Below are positions 44,001-54,157 of a stretch of DNA of 64,000 bases, piece by piece. The translations under genes and the position numbers were made by a program. The notes below the pieces were generated by a model. The model was not told the origin of the DNA. It saw only the letters and a program-made list of their open reading frames with translations, and made no database searches. The stretch comes from Loktanella sp. IMCC34160 (GTDB taxonomy: Bacteria; Pseudomonadota; Alphaproteobacteria; Rhodobacterales; Rhodobacteraceae): the NCBI RefSeq assembly GCF_004145845.1, contig NZ_SELP01000007.1:124001-188000 (forward strand), written 5' to 3'. Numbering within the stretch: the first letter of the stretch is position 1; each line of letters starts with the position of its first letter.

Positions 44001-47000
44001 CGACCTGCGGGCTGTCACCGTAGAGGATATCGTTGCCGGACCCGCCGTTGATGGTATCAGATCCGTCACCGCCCAATACGGTGTCGTTGCCTTCACCCGC
44101 CGTGACAGAGTCATTCCCGGCCCCGGCTTCGATCAGGTCGTCATTGCCAGCATGGCCAGCAAGGACCGCATCGTTGCCGTCGACCATATCGCCTTCCGGG
44201 TCGCCGGTGTAGGCCGCGTCGATGATGTCGTCACCCGATGTGCCGCTGACGGTCCCGTCCAGCGTCGGTGCGGCGGGGATGCCGATGGCCTCCAGTTCGG
44301 CGGCGCTGTCGACCGAGGTCGGCGAAACGCCGATCAGGGTGATGGATTCCCCGTTCGGGAAGGTCAGGATCGCGTCGCCGGTGCCGTCGCCATTGGTGTC
44401 GGTCACGGTCACGTCGGCGGTGGTCACCGGGTCGCCCGACGCATTTGTCAGCGCAGAGACGTCCAGCTGGTCGTTGGTGGTGCCATCGCCGCTGTCGGTC
44501 AGATCGAAGCCGGTGACCGCATCGGCGCCAGAGCCATCGGCCAGCAGGATCGTGTCGCGGCCGCTGCTGAGGACGATGTTTTCAATCTCCGAGAAGGTGA
44601 CGATGCCATTGGCATCGGTCACGGTCCCGGCCTCGGGGTCGTTCGCGGTCAGATCGACGGTAGTATCGGTCGACAGGAAGCTGAGGTCGAGCGTGTCGCC
44701 CGTGGTCTCGGCCCCTTCGCCGCCCACGACGGTCATGTTGTGCGGACCGGCACCCCAGGAATCCCAGACCTCGATGATGTCGTCGCCGTCGCCGCCGCTG
44801 ACGCTTTGGCTGGCCCAGTCCATCGACAGGATATCGTTGCCCGCGCCGCCCAGAACGGTGTCGTTCGCGGCCCAGCTGTAGACATAGTCGTCGCCCGCGC
44901 CGGCATCGATGTAGTTGTCGCCGTCGTTGGCCTCGATGTAGTCGTTGCCGTCGCCACCGGCGATCACGTCATTGCCGTCGCCGCCATAGATTTCGTCGTT
45001 GCCGGCGCCGCCGTCGATGCTGTCGCCCGCGGTGTCGGACCCGAAGGTCTGGTAACCATAAATGGTGTCGTCGCCGGTTCCGCCCAGAAGGGTATCGGTG
45101 CCCGCGCCGCCGTAGACGATGTCGTTGTCCGCGCCCGCATCGACAAAATCGTTGCCGTCGCCACCATAGACGGTGTCTGTGCCCGCACCGCCATAGACGA
45201 TGTCATTCCCGGCACCAGCCTCGACCGTGTCGTTTCCAGCCCCGGCCGCAACCGAGTCATTGCCAAAGTCGGCGATGATCCAATCGGCGCCGGACCCGCC
45301 GATGACGGTGTCGTCACCGCCCCCGGTGCTGAGGTCCATGCCAGAGCTGTCCAGGGTCGCGTCGATCGTGTCGTTCGCGGCGCCAGTGTAGATCGCTTCG
45401 ATCTCCGAGAAGGTCGCGGTTGCCGACCCATCGGTGATCGTCCCGGCCTCGTCCCCGGTGAAGGTGATGTTGCGCACATCCGTAGAGGTGAACGGCGTAT
45501 CAAGGATGTCGTAGTCGGTCCCGCCTTCGCCGCCGACAAAGGTTTCGCCGTCGAAGGTGGTGTTGGTGACGATGAACCGGTCGCCGTCGTCACCGCCGTA
45601 CAGCGTATCGTTCCCGGCCGAGGCATAGAGCGTGTCGTTGCCCGATTCACCATAAGCGGTGTCGTTTCCGGCACCGGCCTGAATGATGTCGTTGCCCGCG
45701 CCGGCCTCGATCAGGTCGTCGTTGGCGGCGTGACCGGGAAGGACCGCGTCCCCCGCATCGACCATGTCGCCCTGCGGGTCGCCGGAATAGCCGGAGTTGA
45801 TGATATCCGCGCCCGCGGTGCCCGAAACGGTCCCGTCCGAGGGCGGAAGTGTCAGGTTTTCGATCTCGGCGAACTGAACCGTGACCCACTCGCCCGACGC
45901 ATTGAGGACCTGGACACTGCCCGAGGTGCTGTTGCCGTCCGGATCGGGGGTCTGCGACAGGTTCTGGTAGGCCAGATAGGCGGAGAGATCGAGCGTGTCG
46001 CTGTCGAGCCCGCCCGCGCCACCGTCGACCCAGATCGCGGTGTTCGTGTTGCCAAACCCGTCCGTCAGCGTCGGATCGACGATGAAGGTATCAGCGTCGT
46101 CGCCGCCAAAAACGGCCTGATCTCCGGAACCGACGAAGATGGTGTCGTTGCCTGCGCCACCGGCGACTGTATCGATCCCGTCCCCGGAATAGATCGTGTC
46201 GTCGCCAGCCTCGCCCGAAAGGATGTCCGCACCCGCGCCGCCAAAGATGACGTCGTTGCCGTCTCCGGCGTTCACGATGTCATAGCCGCCGCCCATGTAG
46301 ATGGAGTCGTTCCCGGCCCCACCCTCAACATAGTTGTCGCCGGACGAGGCATAGATCCCGTCGTCGCCCAACCCGCCGTAAAGCTGGTCGTTGCCGCTGT
46401 CGCCCACCAGCACGTCATTCCCGGCGTCGCCATAGAGAATGTCGTTCCCGGCATCGCCGTCCAGGTGGTCGTTCCCGTCGCCGCCGTAAAGCGTATCGTC
46501 GCCGTCTACGCCCCAGATGCTGTCGTTGCCTGCGCCACCGTAAAGCGTGTCATTCCCGGCCGTATCGGCGGCAGGGGTGTAGGTGACAGAGGTGATCAGG
46601 AAGTCGGACCCGTCGGTGCCGTCGGTCTGCGGTAGGCCGGAAAAGACGATCTGGTCAAACGCGCCATAGCCGGAGACATCAACCGTGCCTTCGCCGCTGC
46701 CGGCAACACCTTCGGTAAAGGTGCCAGAGGCGACGAGAACGCCATCGTTATAGATCGCCCATTGCGCCTGTTCGGCGAAATCTTGGGTCCACAGGACGCT
46801 GAAATCAAAGCTGAGTTCGGTGATGTCCTGATCGAAGTTGACGTGCAGTTCTTCCGACAGGCCAGAGGCAAGGTCATAGCCGGTTTGCTGGGACACCGCG
46901 CTGTCAGAGTCGGAAATGTTGCCGCTGGCGCCAAACCCGGTCACACCATTATAGGTAAAGGTCGCAAGGTTGCCCGCGCTGGGCGCGGTCTGGACACCGC

Positions 47001-48255
47001 CGACCACGTTGACCGCAGTGACCGTAAAGCCGCTGGTCGTGTCGGTGAAGTTCGTGGCGTCGATCGTGATCGGGTCCGGCGTCTGCGCGGTATAATCATC
47101 GCCGTGGATGATGTCGTCGCCGCCACCGCCATAGACAAGGTCGTCGCCCATGCCGGCGTTGATGCTGTCGTCGCCCTCAACGATCGGAATCGTGTCGTAG
47201 TAGACATCGGTGACCCACAACGCCTGACCGGCGGTTCCACCGTTTTCATAGATGATTTCGAAGGTCGCAACCGGGCCTGCGATTTCGACAAGCACCGCGC
47301 CCTCTGTGCTGGTCTGCGTGTCCGAGGTGTTTGCGGCGGTAACCGTATTGCCCGAAACCGTATCCGCGCCATAGGGCGTGATCGTGACGGCAACCGGGTT
47401 TCCGTTCGCGTCAGAGGCGTTGATCGTGACGATGTCCTGCCAGCCGGACATGTCCACGTCGTTGAGGATGAAGCTGATGTTCTGGACTTCACCCGTCAGG
47501 CCCGATCCGGCCTCGGCGCTGAAATCGAAGGTTGCGGTGACGTTCGGACCCGCGCCGCCGGCCAAATAGAGGCCAGAGTTCGTGGCATAGGGGCCGGTGC
47601 CCACATATTGGGTCGAGCTGGAGGTCTGAACGGCCGTGTTGCCACCGTCATTGGTGAACGAGACGTTGACGTTCATCCCGCCGGTATCTTGGGTAAACCC
47701 GCCGGCGATATTGGTGCCGTTCGCGCCCTGCGCGATCCAGTTCAGGTGTTCAGAGGTGCTCGCCGGCGGGGTGGTGGTGCTGTCGCCATAGACGACGTCG
47801 TTCCCGTCGCCCGCCGCGATGGTGTCGTTCAGCGACCCGGCAATGATCGTGTCGTTGCCGCCCCCGGCATCGATGCTGTCGTTGTCGCCGTCGGCGCCAT
47901 CAACGACGTTCCCGTCGGGATCGCCGGTATAGCTGGAATCGATGAAATCGCTGCCACCCGTGCCCGAAACGATGCCATCGTCGGCGACATATGCCGGCGC
48001 AGAGACGGCAGAGGCGTCGCCGCTGGTGGTGTACCAGTTATCCGGAACGAAATAGACGTTGCCGTCGGACCCGAGGTAATAAACCCCGGTGTCGTTGATG
48101 TTCGAATAGAAAAGACCATCGCCTTGCCAGACGCCGGACCAGTTCCAGCTGCCCGTTCCAATGATGCTATCCTGCGTGAAATTGGACTGGGAGGCAGAGA
48201 TGTAATCTCCGCTGTCAAGGCTGCCGTCGCCAAGCGTAACCAGATAACCGATCAT
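41008..48255 (-). CDS. Giant RTX calcium-binding protein with C-terminal Hint domain
   Basis: A 2415-residue acidic protein. Most of it is glycine/aspartate-rich RTX nonapeptides (GGxGxDxxx, such as AGAGNDTI and YGGDGNDV), which bind Ca2+ and fold after export by type I secretion. Four longer modules of the type GTxGADxIxxxYxGDPxGDMVD recur at intervals and seem to be ancient duplications. Beta-sandwich-like stretches without RTX lie between them. The last 185 residues (from Cys2231, about 41011-41565) are a Hint domain: CFTTGTRIATPHGARSIEDL, LVVSPQHRMLF and VSAKHLVNGK. No N-terminal signal peptide; no secretion genes in the window. Roles in surface attachment or self-processing are inferred. 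Confidence 0.9.
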   Translation of the reverse strand: MIGYLVTLGDGSLDSGDYISASQSNFTQDSIIGTGSWNWSGVWQGDGLFYSNINDTGVYYLGSDGNVYFVPDNWYTTSGDASAVSAPAYVADDGIVSGTGGSDFIDSSYTGDPDGNVVDGADGDNDSIDAGGGNDTIIAGSLNDTIAAGDGNDVVYGDSTTTPPASTSEHLNWIAQGANGTNIAGGFTQDTGGMNVNVSFTNDGGNTAVQTSSSTQYVGTGPYATNSGLYLAGGAGPNVTATFDFSAEAGSGLTGEVQNISFILNDVDMSGWQDIVTINASDANGNPVAVTITPYGADTVSGNTVTAANTSDTQTSTEGAVLVEIAGPVATFEIIYENGGTAGQALWVTDVYYDTIPIVEGDDSINAGMGDDLVYGGGGDDIIHGDDYTAQTPDPITIDATNFTDTTSGFTVTAVNVVGGVQTAPSAGNLATFTYNGVTGFGASGNISDSDSAVSQQTGYDLASGLSEELHVNFDQDITELSFDFSVLWTQDFAEQAQWAIYNDGVLVASGTFTEGVAGSGEGTVDVSGYGAFDQIVFSGLPQTDGTDGSDFLITSVTYTPAADTAGNDTLYGGAGNDSIWGVDGDDTLYGGDGNDHLDGDAGNDILYGDAGNDVLVGDSGNDQLYGGLGDDGIYASSGDNYVEGGAGNDSIYMGGGYDIVNAGDGNDVIFGGAGADILSGEAGDDTIYSGDGIDTVAGGAGNDTIFVGSGDQAVFGGDDADTFIVDPTLTDGFGNTNTAIWVDGGAGGLDSDTLDLSAYLAYQNLSQTPDPDGNSTSGSVQVLNASGEWVTVQFAEIENLTLPPSDGTVSGTAGADIINSGYSGDPQGDMVDAGDAVLPGHAANDDLIEAGAGNDIIQAGAGNDTAYGESGNDTLYASAGNDTLYGGDDGDRFIVTNTTFDGETFVGGEGGTDYDILDTPFTSTDVRNITFTGDEAGTITDGSATATFSEIEAIYTGAANDTIDATLDSSGMDLSTGGGDDTVIGGSGADWIIADFGNDSVAAGAGNDTVEAGAGNDIVYGGAGTDTVYGGDGNDFVDAGADNDIVYGGAGTDTLLGGTGDDTIYGYQTFGSDTAGDSIDGGAGNDEIYGGDGNDVIAGGDGNDYIEANDGDNYIDAGAGDDYVYSWAANDTVLGGAGNDILSMDWASQSVSGGDGDDIIEVWDSWGAGPHNMTVVGGEGAETTGDTLDLSFLSTDTTVDLTANDPEAGTVTDANGIVTFSEIENIVLSSGRDTILLADGSGADAVTGFDLTDSGDGTTNDQLDVSALTNASGDPVTTADVTVTDTNGDGTGDAILTFPNGESITLIGVSPTSVDSAAELEAIGIPAAPTLDGTVSGTSGDDIIDAAYTGDPEGDMVDGNDAVLAGHAGNDDLIEAGAGNDSVTAGEGNDTVLGGDGSDTINGGSGNDILYGDSPQVVSDQLVNGGFDGNLSGWTNTGSVYYESGTATLSQDSGSGTLTYDTLLTGLDNGPSGDGTAQIQVDLSWGNGLPDLTGTATLELQIDGVTYAILETGGQNGSTGTITYLNGASGSTTTVTAGTLTSVVIDLPAGISSTGTLSFVYDAASGGSRDDLWVHEVQVLTYPSDGGDDTFVLNDSFGNDTIIGGELGETGGDKIDAETVTADTTLNFTANEAGTLSDGTSTATFSEIEVFSLGSGNDVVDASATTVGVTVHAGAGDDSMLGGDGDDILIGGTGADTLNGGAGNDLLDLGEGAPDGDADVIILTDGFGNDSVDNFDAPTANGDGTFTGIDTLDVTGLTDAGGDPVNVWDVTVTNDGGGNAVLTFPNGESIVINGVDPLVADDPLWLNAIGIPLSDGTIEGTAGADVINGVYTGDPDGDMVDNNDAILPGHGPNADLIYAYGGDDTISSGLGDATIYAGDGNDEVYGGVDGGNETVYGGTGNDTISTFDGEDTIFGGADDDLIFGGGHADVISGDAGNDIINGGTGDDQLFGGDDADRFVMEAGFGSDVIVGGEGGTDSDTIWSTQGIDVTVTMTGDEAGTITDGASTATFSEIEAIETEGGDDKVDLSLDSSGMFVDSGAGNDSITGGSGSDSIVAGAGNDVVYGNAGDDTIRTNDGSDTIFGGDGADNIMAGQDNDIVYGGSGADNINGDSGADLIYGGTGADSIDGGTGNDTIVFSEGDIARGQDGDDTLVLEDLGELTNGTITVSGGNNAETLGGGDTLQLGDLADLSTLNITSTTTNASGNTSYSGSVTLDDGTILNFSEIENIICFTTGTRIATPHGARSIEDLKVGDLVVTRDHGLRPIRWIQSRTVPAMDRFAPIRLRRGVIRGLENDLVVSPQHRMLFQGYEAELLFGETEVLVSAKHLVNGKDVTVEEGGTVTYYHMLFDEHEIVYAEGAATESFHPGDIGMTGITDEAREELFAVFPELRSMPRCYGDTARRVLKQYEAQLIRI

Positions 48256-48588
48256 ATTGTTTCACCACTCTCTGCTCGCCCACCGCATTCCTGTAGTGCG
48301 GACACACCTCGGGCCTTTGTTTACAGAGTTTGAATTAATTGACGGTTAGGGCAGGATTTCGTTTGGAAGGGGAAATCTTGTGACCATTTAGTGAAAATTT
48401 GCCTCAATTTTCCCGAACCATGGCGAACCTGTGTCATAGGCCGCTTTGTCGCCACATTTCGGAAATTTGGCCGGTTCTGGTATCGCGACAATGCAACGCA
48501 GATCTAGAAGGGGACTTGTAATATACATGCAATGTGTCGAATGTGTTGGCCGAGACCGGATCGGCCTGAAAAACAAGGGGAATGGCAC
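48256..48588. other. AT-richer intergenic region between divergent RTX and methyltransferase-like genes
   Basis: No gene seen. The 333-bp region should hold divergent promoters. It is clearly richer in A/T than the surroundings (for example around 48320-48420). No reliable -35/-10 pair or dyad could be assigned. Confidence 0.4.
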
Positions 48589-49056
48589 ATGCTGAAGTGG
48601 ATCGACATCCCCCCTGTCTGGCTGGCGGGTTTCGTGGTCATTGCCTGGCGGATCGGGATAGCCGACCCGTGGGGTCTTGGGTTCGGCGGGGCGTGGTCCG
48701 ACCTTGCCGCCGGACTGCTGATCGGCGGTGGGCTGGTTCTGATGCTTCTGGCGGTGACCGAGCTGCGCAAGCAGCGCACCACCGTCATCCCGCACCGCGT
48801 GCCCGCGAAGATGGTGCAATCCGGCATTTACAGGCGCAGCCGCAACCCGATCTATCTGGGCGATGTGCTGGTTCTGACCGGGCTGATCCTGCGGTTCGAT
48901 GCGGCCCTTGCGCTGCCCCTGATCCCGGTTTTCGTCTGGGTGCTGGAACGGCGGTTCATCCTGCCCGAGGAGGACCGGCTACGCCGCACGTTCAGGGCCG
49001 ATTTCGCCCGATACTCGATGAAAACCCGCCGCTGGTTCGGCACGACGAAGGATTAG
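48589..49056 (+). CDS. Isoprenylcysteine carboxyl methyltransferase-like membrane protein
   Basis: A 155-residue integral membrane protein of the ICMT/PEMT superfamily, with four hydrophobic segments (WLAGFVVIAWRIGIA, AAGLLIGGGLVLMLLAV, LGDVLVLTGLILRF, LALPLIPVFVWVLE). The SAM-binding signature is SGIYRRSRNPIYLGD, followed by the C-terminal RRFILPEEDRLRRTF...FARYSMKTRRW. It probably methylates a lipid or small membrane substrate. ATG 48589 has AAGGGGAA upstream. Confidence 0.85.
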   Translation: MLKWIDIPPVWLAGFVVIAWRIGIADPWGLGFGGAWSDLAAGLLIGGGLVLMLLAVTELRKQRTTVIPHRVPAKMVQSGIYRRSRNPIYLGDVLVLTGLILRFDAALALPLIPVFVWVLERRFILPEEDRLRRTFRADFARYSMKTRRWFGTTKD

Positions 49057-49257
49057 AGCGGGGGTCGGGATTCTGTCCAGAATGGTCGGAAACGCCGCGT
49101 CCCGGGTTGTGAAAACCGCAGACGCCCGCTATGCGCAACATCAGACCCGGACCAACCGGGCAAGGAATTTCGCGGCCCTGCGCCGCAACTGGGTGGAAAC
49201 CCCTTTCGGCAGGCCCGCCGTCTGGGGACGCAAACGGAGAGAGAGGGGGACGCTTTC

Positions 49258-50829
49258 GTGAAAATCGGAGCTCCGAAGGAAGTAATCGAGGGTGAAAACA
49301 GGGTCGCCATGACGCCTGCGTCCGCCCTTGACCTGCAAAAACTTGGATATGACTGCCTGATCGAAACCGGGGCCGGCGCGAACGCCGGGTTCTCGGACGC
49401 GGATTACAAGGCCGCAGGGGTCGAGGTGGTCAAGACCGCCGCCGCCCTGTGGAAAGCCGCCGATATCGTGGCCAAGGTCCGGGTGCCCACCGACGCCGAA
49501 ATGAAGCGCCTGCGCGAAGGCCAGACCCTGATCACCTTCTTCAACCCCGGCGGCAATGCCGAAGGGATGGAGGCGGCGGCCAAGAAGGGCGCCAACGTTA
49601 TCGCCATGGAAATGGTCCCCCGCATCAGCCGGGCCCAGAAGATGGATGCGCTGTCGTCCATGGCTAATATCGCGGGCTACCGCGCCGTGATCGAAGCGGG
49701 CAACAATTTCGGCCGTTTCTTCACCGGTCAGATCACAGCCGCGGGCAAGGTGCCACCGGCCAAGGTCCTGATCGTCGGGGCCGGCGTTGCGGGCCTTGCC
49801 GCGATCGGCACCTCGACCTCTCTGGGTGCCGTGACCTATGCCTTTGACGTGCGGCCCGAAGTGGCCGAACAGGTCGAAAGCATGGGCGCGGAATTCGTCT
49901 ACCTCGACTTCGAGGAAGAACAGCAGGACGGGGCCGCGACCGGCGGCTATGCCTCTGTTTCTTCTCCGGAATTCCGTGAAGCCCAGCTTGCCAAGTTCCG
50001 CGAGCTTGCGCCCGAGATGGACATCGTCATCACCACCGCCCTGATCCCCAACCGCGAAGCGCCGGAGCTGTGGACCGAGGACATGGTCACGGCGATGAAG
50101 CCCGGATCGGTCATCGTCGACCTTGCCGCCGAAAAGGGCGGCAACTGCAAGCTGACCGTGGCCGACGAAAAGATCGTCACCGACAACGGCGTGACCATCA
50201 TCGGCTATACCGACTTCCCCAGTCGGATGGCCGCGCAGGCCTCGACCCTCTACGCCACCAACATCCGTCACATGATGACTGACCTGACCCCCGAAAAGGA
50301 CGGCCAGATCAATCACAACATGGAAGACGACGTGATCCGTGGCGCAACGGTGACCTTCGCCAGCGAGATCACCTTCCCACCCCCGCCGCCGAAAGTGCAG
50401 GCCATCGCTGCGGTGAAGAAGGAAGCCCCGAAAGAGCTGACCCCGGAAGAGAAACGCGCCGCAGAGGTCGCGGCCTTCAAGGCCCAGACCAAGAACCAGG
50501 TCACGCTTCTGGCCGTGGGCGGCGGGCTGATGCTTCTGGCCGGGCTTTATGCCCCCGCCAGCTTCATGCAGCACTTCATCGTGTTCGTCCTCTCGGTCTT
50601 CGTCGGCTTCCAGGTCATCTGGAACGTGTCGCATTCGCTGCACACGCCGCTGATGGCGGTGACCAACGCAATCTCGTCGATCATCATCCTTGGCGCCCTG
50701 ATGCAGATCGGGTCCGGGTCGTGGCTGGTGATCCTCCTTGCCGCCCTCTCGGTCTTCATGGCCGGGATCAACATCTTCGGCGGCTTCCTCGTCACGCGGC
50801 GCATGCTCGCCATGTTCCAGAAATCGTAA
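49258..50829 (+). CDS. pntA: NAD(P) transhydrogenase subunit alpha (one-piece)
   Basis: Proton-translocating transhydrogenase, which uses the proton gradient to reduce NADP+ with NADH at the inner membrane. The 523-residue subunit carries the NAD(H)-binding domain I ([55 protein letters not shown]). After a Pro-rich linker ([10 protein letters not shown]) come about four C-terminal membrane helices. The layout is thus the fused form, unlike the split alpha1/alpha2 of some relatives. GTG start at 49258 after GGAGAGAGAGGGG. pntB follows 14 bp downstream. Confidence 0.95.
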   Translation: MKIGAPKEVIEGENRVAMTPASALDLQKLGYDCLIETGAGANAGFSDADYKAAGVEVVKTAAALWKAADIVAKVRVPTDAEMKRLREGQTLITFFNPGGNAEGMEAAAKKGANVIAMEMVPRISRAQKMDALSSMANIAGYRAVIEAGNNFGRFFTGQITAAGKVPPAKVLIVGAGVAGLAAIGTSTSLGAVTYAFDVRPEVAEQVESMGAEFVYLDFEEEQQDGAATGGYASVSSPEFREAQLAKFRELAPEMDIVITTALIPNREAPELWTEDMVTAMKPGSVIVDLAAEKGGNCKLTVADEKIVTDNGVTIIGYTDFPSRMAAQASTLYATNIRHMMTDLTPEKDGQINHNMEDDVIRGATVTFASEITFPPPPPKVQAIAAVKKEAPKELTPEEKRAAEVAAFKAQTKNQVTLLAVGGGLMLLAGLYAPASFMQHFIVFVLSVFVGFQVIWNVSHSLHTPLMAVTNAISSIIILGALMQIGSGSWLVILLAALSVFMAGINIFGGFLVTRRMLAMFQKS

Positions 50830-50843
50830 GGGGGTAGGGGACA

Positions 50844-52319
50844 ATGGAATTCGGATTCACCACGGCGGCCTATGTGGTCGCGGCTGTTCTCTTCATCCTT
50901 TCCCTCGGCGGTCTGTCGGGGCAGGAAAGCGCCAAGCGCGCGGTCTGGTATGGCATCGTCGGCATGGCGCTGGCGGTGGCGGCGACGCTGATTGGCCCCG
51001 GTTCGGGCTTGTGGCTTCTGTCGCTTCTGCTGATCGCGGGCGGCGGGATCATCGGCTATCAGGTGGCGCAGCGCGTCCAGATGACCGAAATGCCGCAACT
51101 GGTCGCGGCGATGCACAGCCTTGTGGGCCTTGCGGCCGTTTTCGTCGGCTTCAACGCCCATTTCGAGATCGGCCGCGTGGCCGAAATCATGGCAAGCGTG
51201 CCCACCACCCTGACCGCAACCGGGATCGAGGCGTGGCTGCACGATCAGGGGCTTGGCACCTTCGGGTCGCTGATTTCCCACAAATCGGCGGTCGAGATCA
51301 ACATCCTGCGGGTCGAACTGTTCCTTGGCATCTTCATCGGGGCGGTGACCTTCACCGGGTCGGTGATCGCCTATGGCAAACTGGCGGGCAAGGTCAGCTC
51401 CAAGGCGGAAAAACTGCCGGGGGGCCATGCGCTCAATGCCGGGGCGGCGATCCTCTCGGCAATCTGCCTGATCTGGTACTTCAACACCGGGGGCTTCCTG
51501 CCGCTGGCGCTGATGACGCTGGCCGCGCTGTTCATCGGCTATCACCTGATCATGGGGATCGGCGGGGCCGATATGCCCGTCGTCGTGTCGATGCTGAACA
51601 GCTATTCCGGCTGGGCGGCGGCGGCGATCGGCTTCTCGCTTGGCAATGACCTCCTGATCGTGGTTGGCGCGCTTGTGGGCTCGTCGGGTGCGATCCTGTC
51701 CTACATCATGTGCAAGGCCATGAACCGGTCCTTCGTCAGCGTGATCCTGGGCGGCTTCGGCGGCACCTCTGGCCCCGCGATGGAGATCGAGGGCGAGCAG
51801 ATCGCCATCGACAGCGACGGTGTCGCAACCGCGCTGGAAGAGGCCGACAACGTCATCATTATCCCCGGCTACGGCATGGCTGTGGCGCAGGCGCAGCAGT
51901 CGGTTTCCGAACTGACCAAGCGGTTGCGGGCCAAGGGCAAGAACGTCCGCTTTGCGATCCACCCGGTCGCGGGCCGACTGCCCGGCCATATGAACGTGCT
52001 TCTGGCCGAGGCGAAGGTCCCCTATGACATCGTTCTGGAAATGGACGAGATCAACGAGGACTTCCCGGACACCGATGTGGTCATCGTGATCGGGTCGAAC
52101 GACATCGTGAACCCCGCCGCGCAGGAAGATCCCAACAGCCCCATCGCCGGGATGCCGGTTCTGGAATGCTGGAAGGCCAAGCAGGTCTTTGTTTCCAAGC
52201 GGGGGCAGGGGACCGGCTATTCCGGGATCGAGAACCCGCTGTTCTACAAAGAGAACACGCGGATGTTCTACGGCGACGCCAAGAAGTCGCTGGACGAGCT
52301 GCTGACCAAGATCAGCTAG
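50844..52319 (+). CDS. pntB: NAD(P) transhydrogenase subunit beta
   Basis: A 491-residue partner of PntA. The N-terminal half has eight or nine membrane helices forming part of the proton channel. The C-terminal domain III binds NADP(H), with the fingerprint [13 protein letters not shown] and conserved [23 protein letters not shown] and [27 protein letters not shown] precedes the ATG. A clear intrinsic terminator follows at 52345. Confidence 0.97.
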   Translation: MEFGFTTAAYVVAAVLFILSLGGLSGQESAKRAVWYGIVGMALAVAATLIGPGSGLWLLSLLLIAGGGIIGYQVAQRVQMTEMPQLVAAMHSLVGLAAVFVGFNAHFEIGRVAEIMASVPTTLTATGIEAWLHDQGLGTFGSLISHKSAVEINILRVELFLGIFIGAVTFTGSVIAYGKLAGKVSSKAEKLPGGHALNAGAAILSAICLIWYFNTGGFLPLALMTLAALFIGYHLIMGIGGADMPVVVSMLNSYSGWAAAAIGFSLGNDLLIVVGALVGSSGAILSYIMCKAMNRSFVSVILGGFGGTSGPAMEIEGEQIAIDSDGVATALEEADNVIIIPGYGMAVAQAQQSVSELTKRLRAKGKNVRFAIHPVAGRLPGHMNVLLAEAKVPYDIVLEMDEINEDFPDTDVVIVIGSNDIVNPAAQEDPNSPIAGMPVLECWKAKQVFVSKRGQGTGYSGIENPLFYKENTRMFYGDAKKSLDELLTKIS

Positions 52320-52344
52320 GCGGACCGCGATCTGTACATATTGA

Positions 52345-52374
52345 CCCCGCGCGGAGCGACCCGCGCGGGGTTTT
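52345..52374 (+). terminator. Rho-independent terminator of pntAB
   Basis: 10-bp stem CCCCGCGCGG / CCGCGCGGGG with a 6-nt loop followed by TTTT, 26 bp after the pntB stop. Confidence 0.85.
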
Positions 52375-52503
52375 CATTTGGGTTGCTGACGTCCGAATGA
52401 ACGCCGGGTCGCGCAGCGGCCCGGCACACGCCCGCCCGCCCCAAGGCGGGCGTGTTCCACGCCCACCCGGTCGGACGCGTGCCCGCGTTTGCTTCGTAAA
52501 AGA

Positions 52504-52531
52504 AAAGGGCGCGGTCTGCACCGCGCCCTTT
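52504..52531 (-). terminator. Rho-independent terminator of the binding-protein gene
   Basis: 12-bp stem AAAGGGCGCGGT / ACCGCGCCCTTT with a 4-nt loop, 25 bp beyond the stop of the leftward substrate-binding-protein gene. On the minus strand it runs into TTTTCTTTT. Confidence 0.85.
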
Positions 52532-52555
52532 CCTGTTTCAGATGTCCGGCTGGAC

Positions 52556-54157
52556 TTAGGCGAACCACCAGCGCTGGGTCAGCTTGTAGCCGTCCAGTTC
52601 CCAGTTGGCCGCCACGTCGTCGTTGTGCGCCAGCATGTTGGAATGACCCATGATGTAGTTGGCGAACATCGGGACAATCGCGCCGCCGTCGTCGTTGATC
52701 AGCGACTGCGCCTCGAAGTACATGTCGGCGCGCTTGGCGTTGTCCAGTTCGGCACGGGCCTGGCCCACGACTTCGTTGAAGCGGACCGCGGCGTCCGTGG
52801 TGCGCCAATCGGTGTCGTTCCATTCGGTGTCCGCGGTATAGGCCGAGGAATACATCCAGTCCTGGGTCGGGCGACCGCCCCAGTAGCAGGTGCACCAGCC
52901 CTTCTTATTCCAGACGTTCGACCAGTAGCCGTCCGACGGTTCGCGGACCACTTCGATCTCGATCCCGGCTTCGGCGGCCGAGGCGGCGACCAGCTGGGCG
53001 GCGTCCACCGCACCGGCAAAGGCCGCATCCGAGGTGGACAGCTGGATCGGGCCGGAATGGCCGGACTTTTCGAAGTGGAACCGGGCCTTGTCGGCGTCGA
53101 ATTCCCGCTGCTCCAGACCGGCGGCATGGAACGGAACCGAGGGCGAAATCGGGTGGTCGTTGCCGATCACGCCGTGACCCAGAAGGATCTTGTCCACCAG
53201 TTCCTGACGCTTGATCGAGTACTTCAGCGCCATCCGCAGATCATAGTTGTCGAAGGGGGCCGAGGTGACCCGCATCGGCATGGTGTAGTGCAGGAACCCG
53301 GTCTTTTCGAGGATCGTGACATTCGGCGCGCGGCCCAGAAGACTGGCGGTCTTCGGGTCAACCCGGTCGATGAAATGGACGGTGCCGTTCATCAGAGCGT
53401 TCTGGCGCGCGGTCGGGTCGATGATCGACAGAACCTCGACGGTGTCGAACCATGCGGCATCCGACTTGTGGTAGTTTTCGTTCCGGCGGCCAAAGCAGCG
53501 CACGCCCGGTTCGAAGGCTTCCAGCACATAGGGCCCGGTGCCGATCCCGGCGTTGGGGTCCACAGACCCGCCTTCCGACGGCATGATCAGCAGGTGATAG
53601 TCCGACATCAGGAAGGGGAAGTCGGCGTTGCCGGTGTTCAGCTGGAACACAAGGGTGTTGCCGTCAGCGCTGATGTCGTCGACGGTGGCGAACAGGCCCT
53701 TGGCGGCAGACTTGGAGTCTTCGCCACGGTGGAAGTTCAACGAGGCGATCACGTCGTCGGGGGTCATGGTCTTGCCATTGTGGAAGGTCACGCCTTCACG
53801 CAGCGGCATCCGCCAGGTCATCGCGTCGGGCGATGCTTCCCAACCGGTGACAAGGTCGCCGACCAGTTCGCCGTTCGGCGCGACCTCGGTCAGGCTGTTG
53901 CCCCACATATAGCCGACATTGGTCGAGAACCCGTTTTCATAGGTGCCCGGATCAAGGCTGTCCGTGGTGGAGCCGTGGCCAAGGCCGATCTTCAGATCGC
54001 CGCCGCGCTTGGCGGACTGGGCCATTGCGCCGTCGGCCAGCGTCATGGCGGTCGGCAGGACGATCCCCGCCGTCATTGCCGAATTTATGAAGTCGCGACG
54101 CGACAAACGGCCAGCCCGCAGAAGTGCTCGCTGCCGGTCCATGAAGTTGTCTTTCAT
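52556..54157 (-). CDS. ABC transporter substrate-binding protein, peptide/opine family 5, Tat-exported
   Basis: A 533-residue periplasmic solute-binding protein (SBP_bac_5). The N-terminus carries a twin-arginine signal (LSRRDFINSAMTAG..., cleavage probably after GAMA), so it is exported folded. Family features: YMWGNSLTEV near residue 85, WRMPLREGVTFHNGKTMTPDDVIASL, and MALKYSIKRQELVDKILLGHG. Ligands of this family are di/oligopeptides, opines or glycosides. It is divergent from, and presumably serves, the permease/ATPase operon starting at 54382. GGGAGAAC precedes the ATG. Confidence 0.92.
   Translation of the reverse strand: MKDNFMDRQRALLRAGRLSRRDFINSAMTAGIVLPTAMTLADGAMAQSAKRGGDLKIGLGHGSTTDSLDPGTYENGFSTNVGYMWGNSLTEVAPNGELVGDLVTGWEASPDAMTWRMPLREGVTFHNGKTMTPDDVIASLNFHRGEDSKSAAKGLFATVDDISADGNTLVFQLNTGNADFPFLMSDYHLLIMPSEGGSVDPNAGIGTGPYVLEAFEPGVRCFGRRNENYHKSDAAWFDTVEVLSIIDPTARQNALMNGTVHFIDRVDPKTASLLGRAPNVTILEKTGFLHYTMPMRVTSAPFDNYDLRMALKYSIKRQELVDKILLGHGVIGNDHPISPSVPFHAAGLEQREFDADKARFHFEKSGHSGPIQLSTSDAAFAGAVDAAQLVAASAAEAGIEIEVVREPSDGYWSNVWNKKGWCTCYWGGRPTQDWMYSSAYTADTEWNDTDWRTTDAAVRFNEVVGQARAELDNAKRADMYFEAQSLINDDGGAIVPMFANYIMGHSNMLAHNDDVAANWELDGYKLTQRWWFA

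Noticed and set aside
41158-46635. Long plus-strand frames across the RTX gene (about 916 and 827 codons)
   Set aside because: Periodic valine/alanine/isoleucine text is the complement of the GGxGxD repeats, not independent genes.
41600-48000. Periodic DNA repeats resembling a tandem array or CRISPR
   Set aside because: The 27-bp periodicity is codon-level RTX nonapeptides within one open frame; there are no identical spaced direct repeats.
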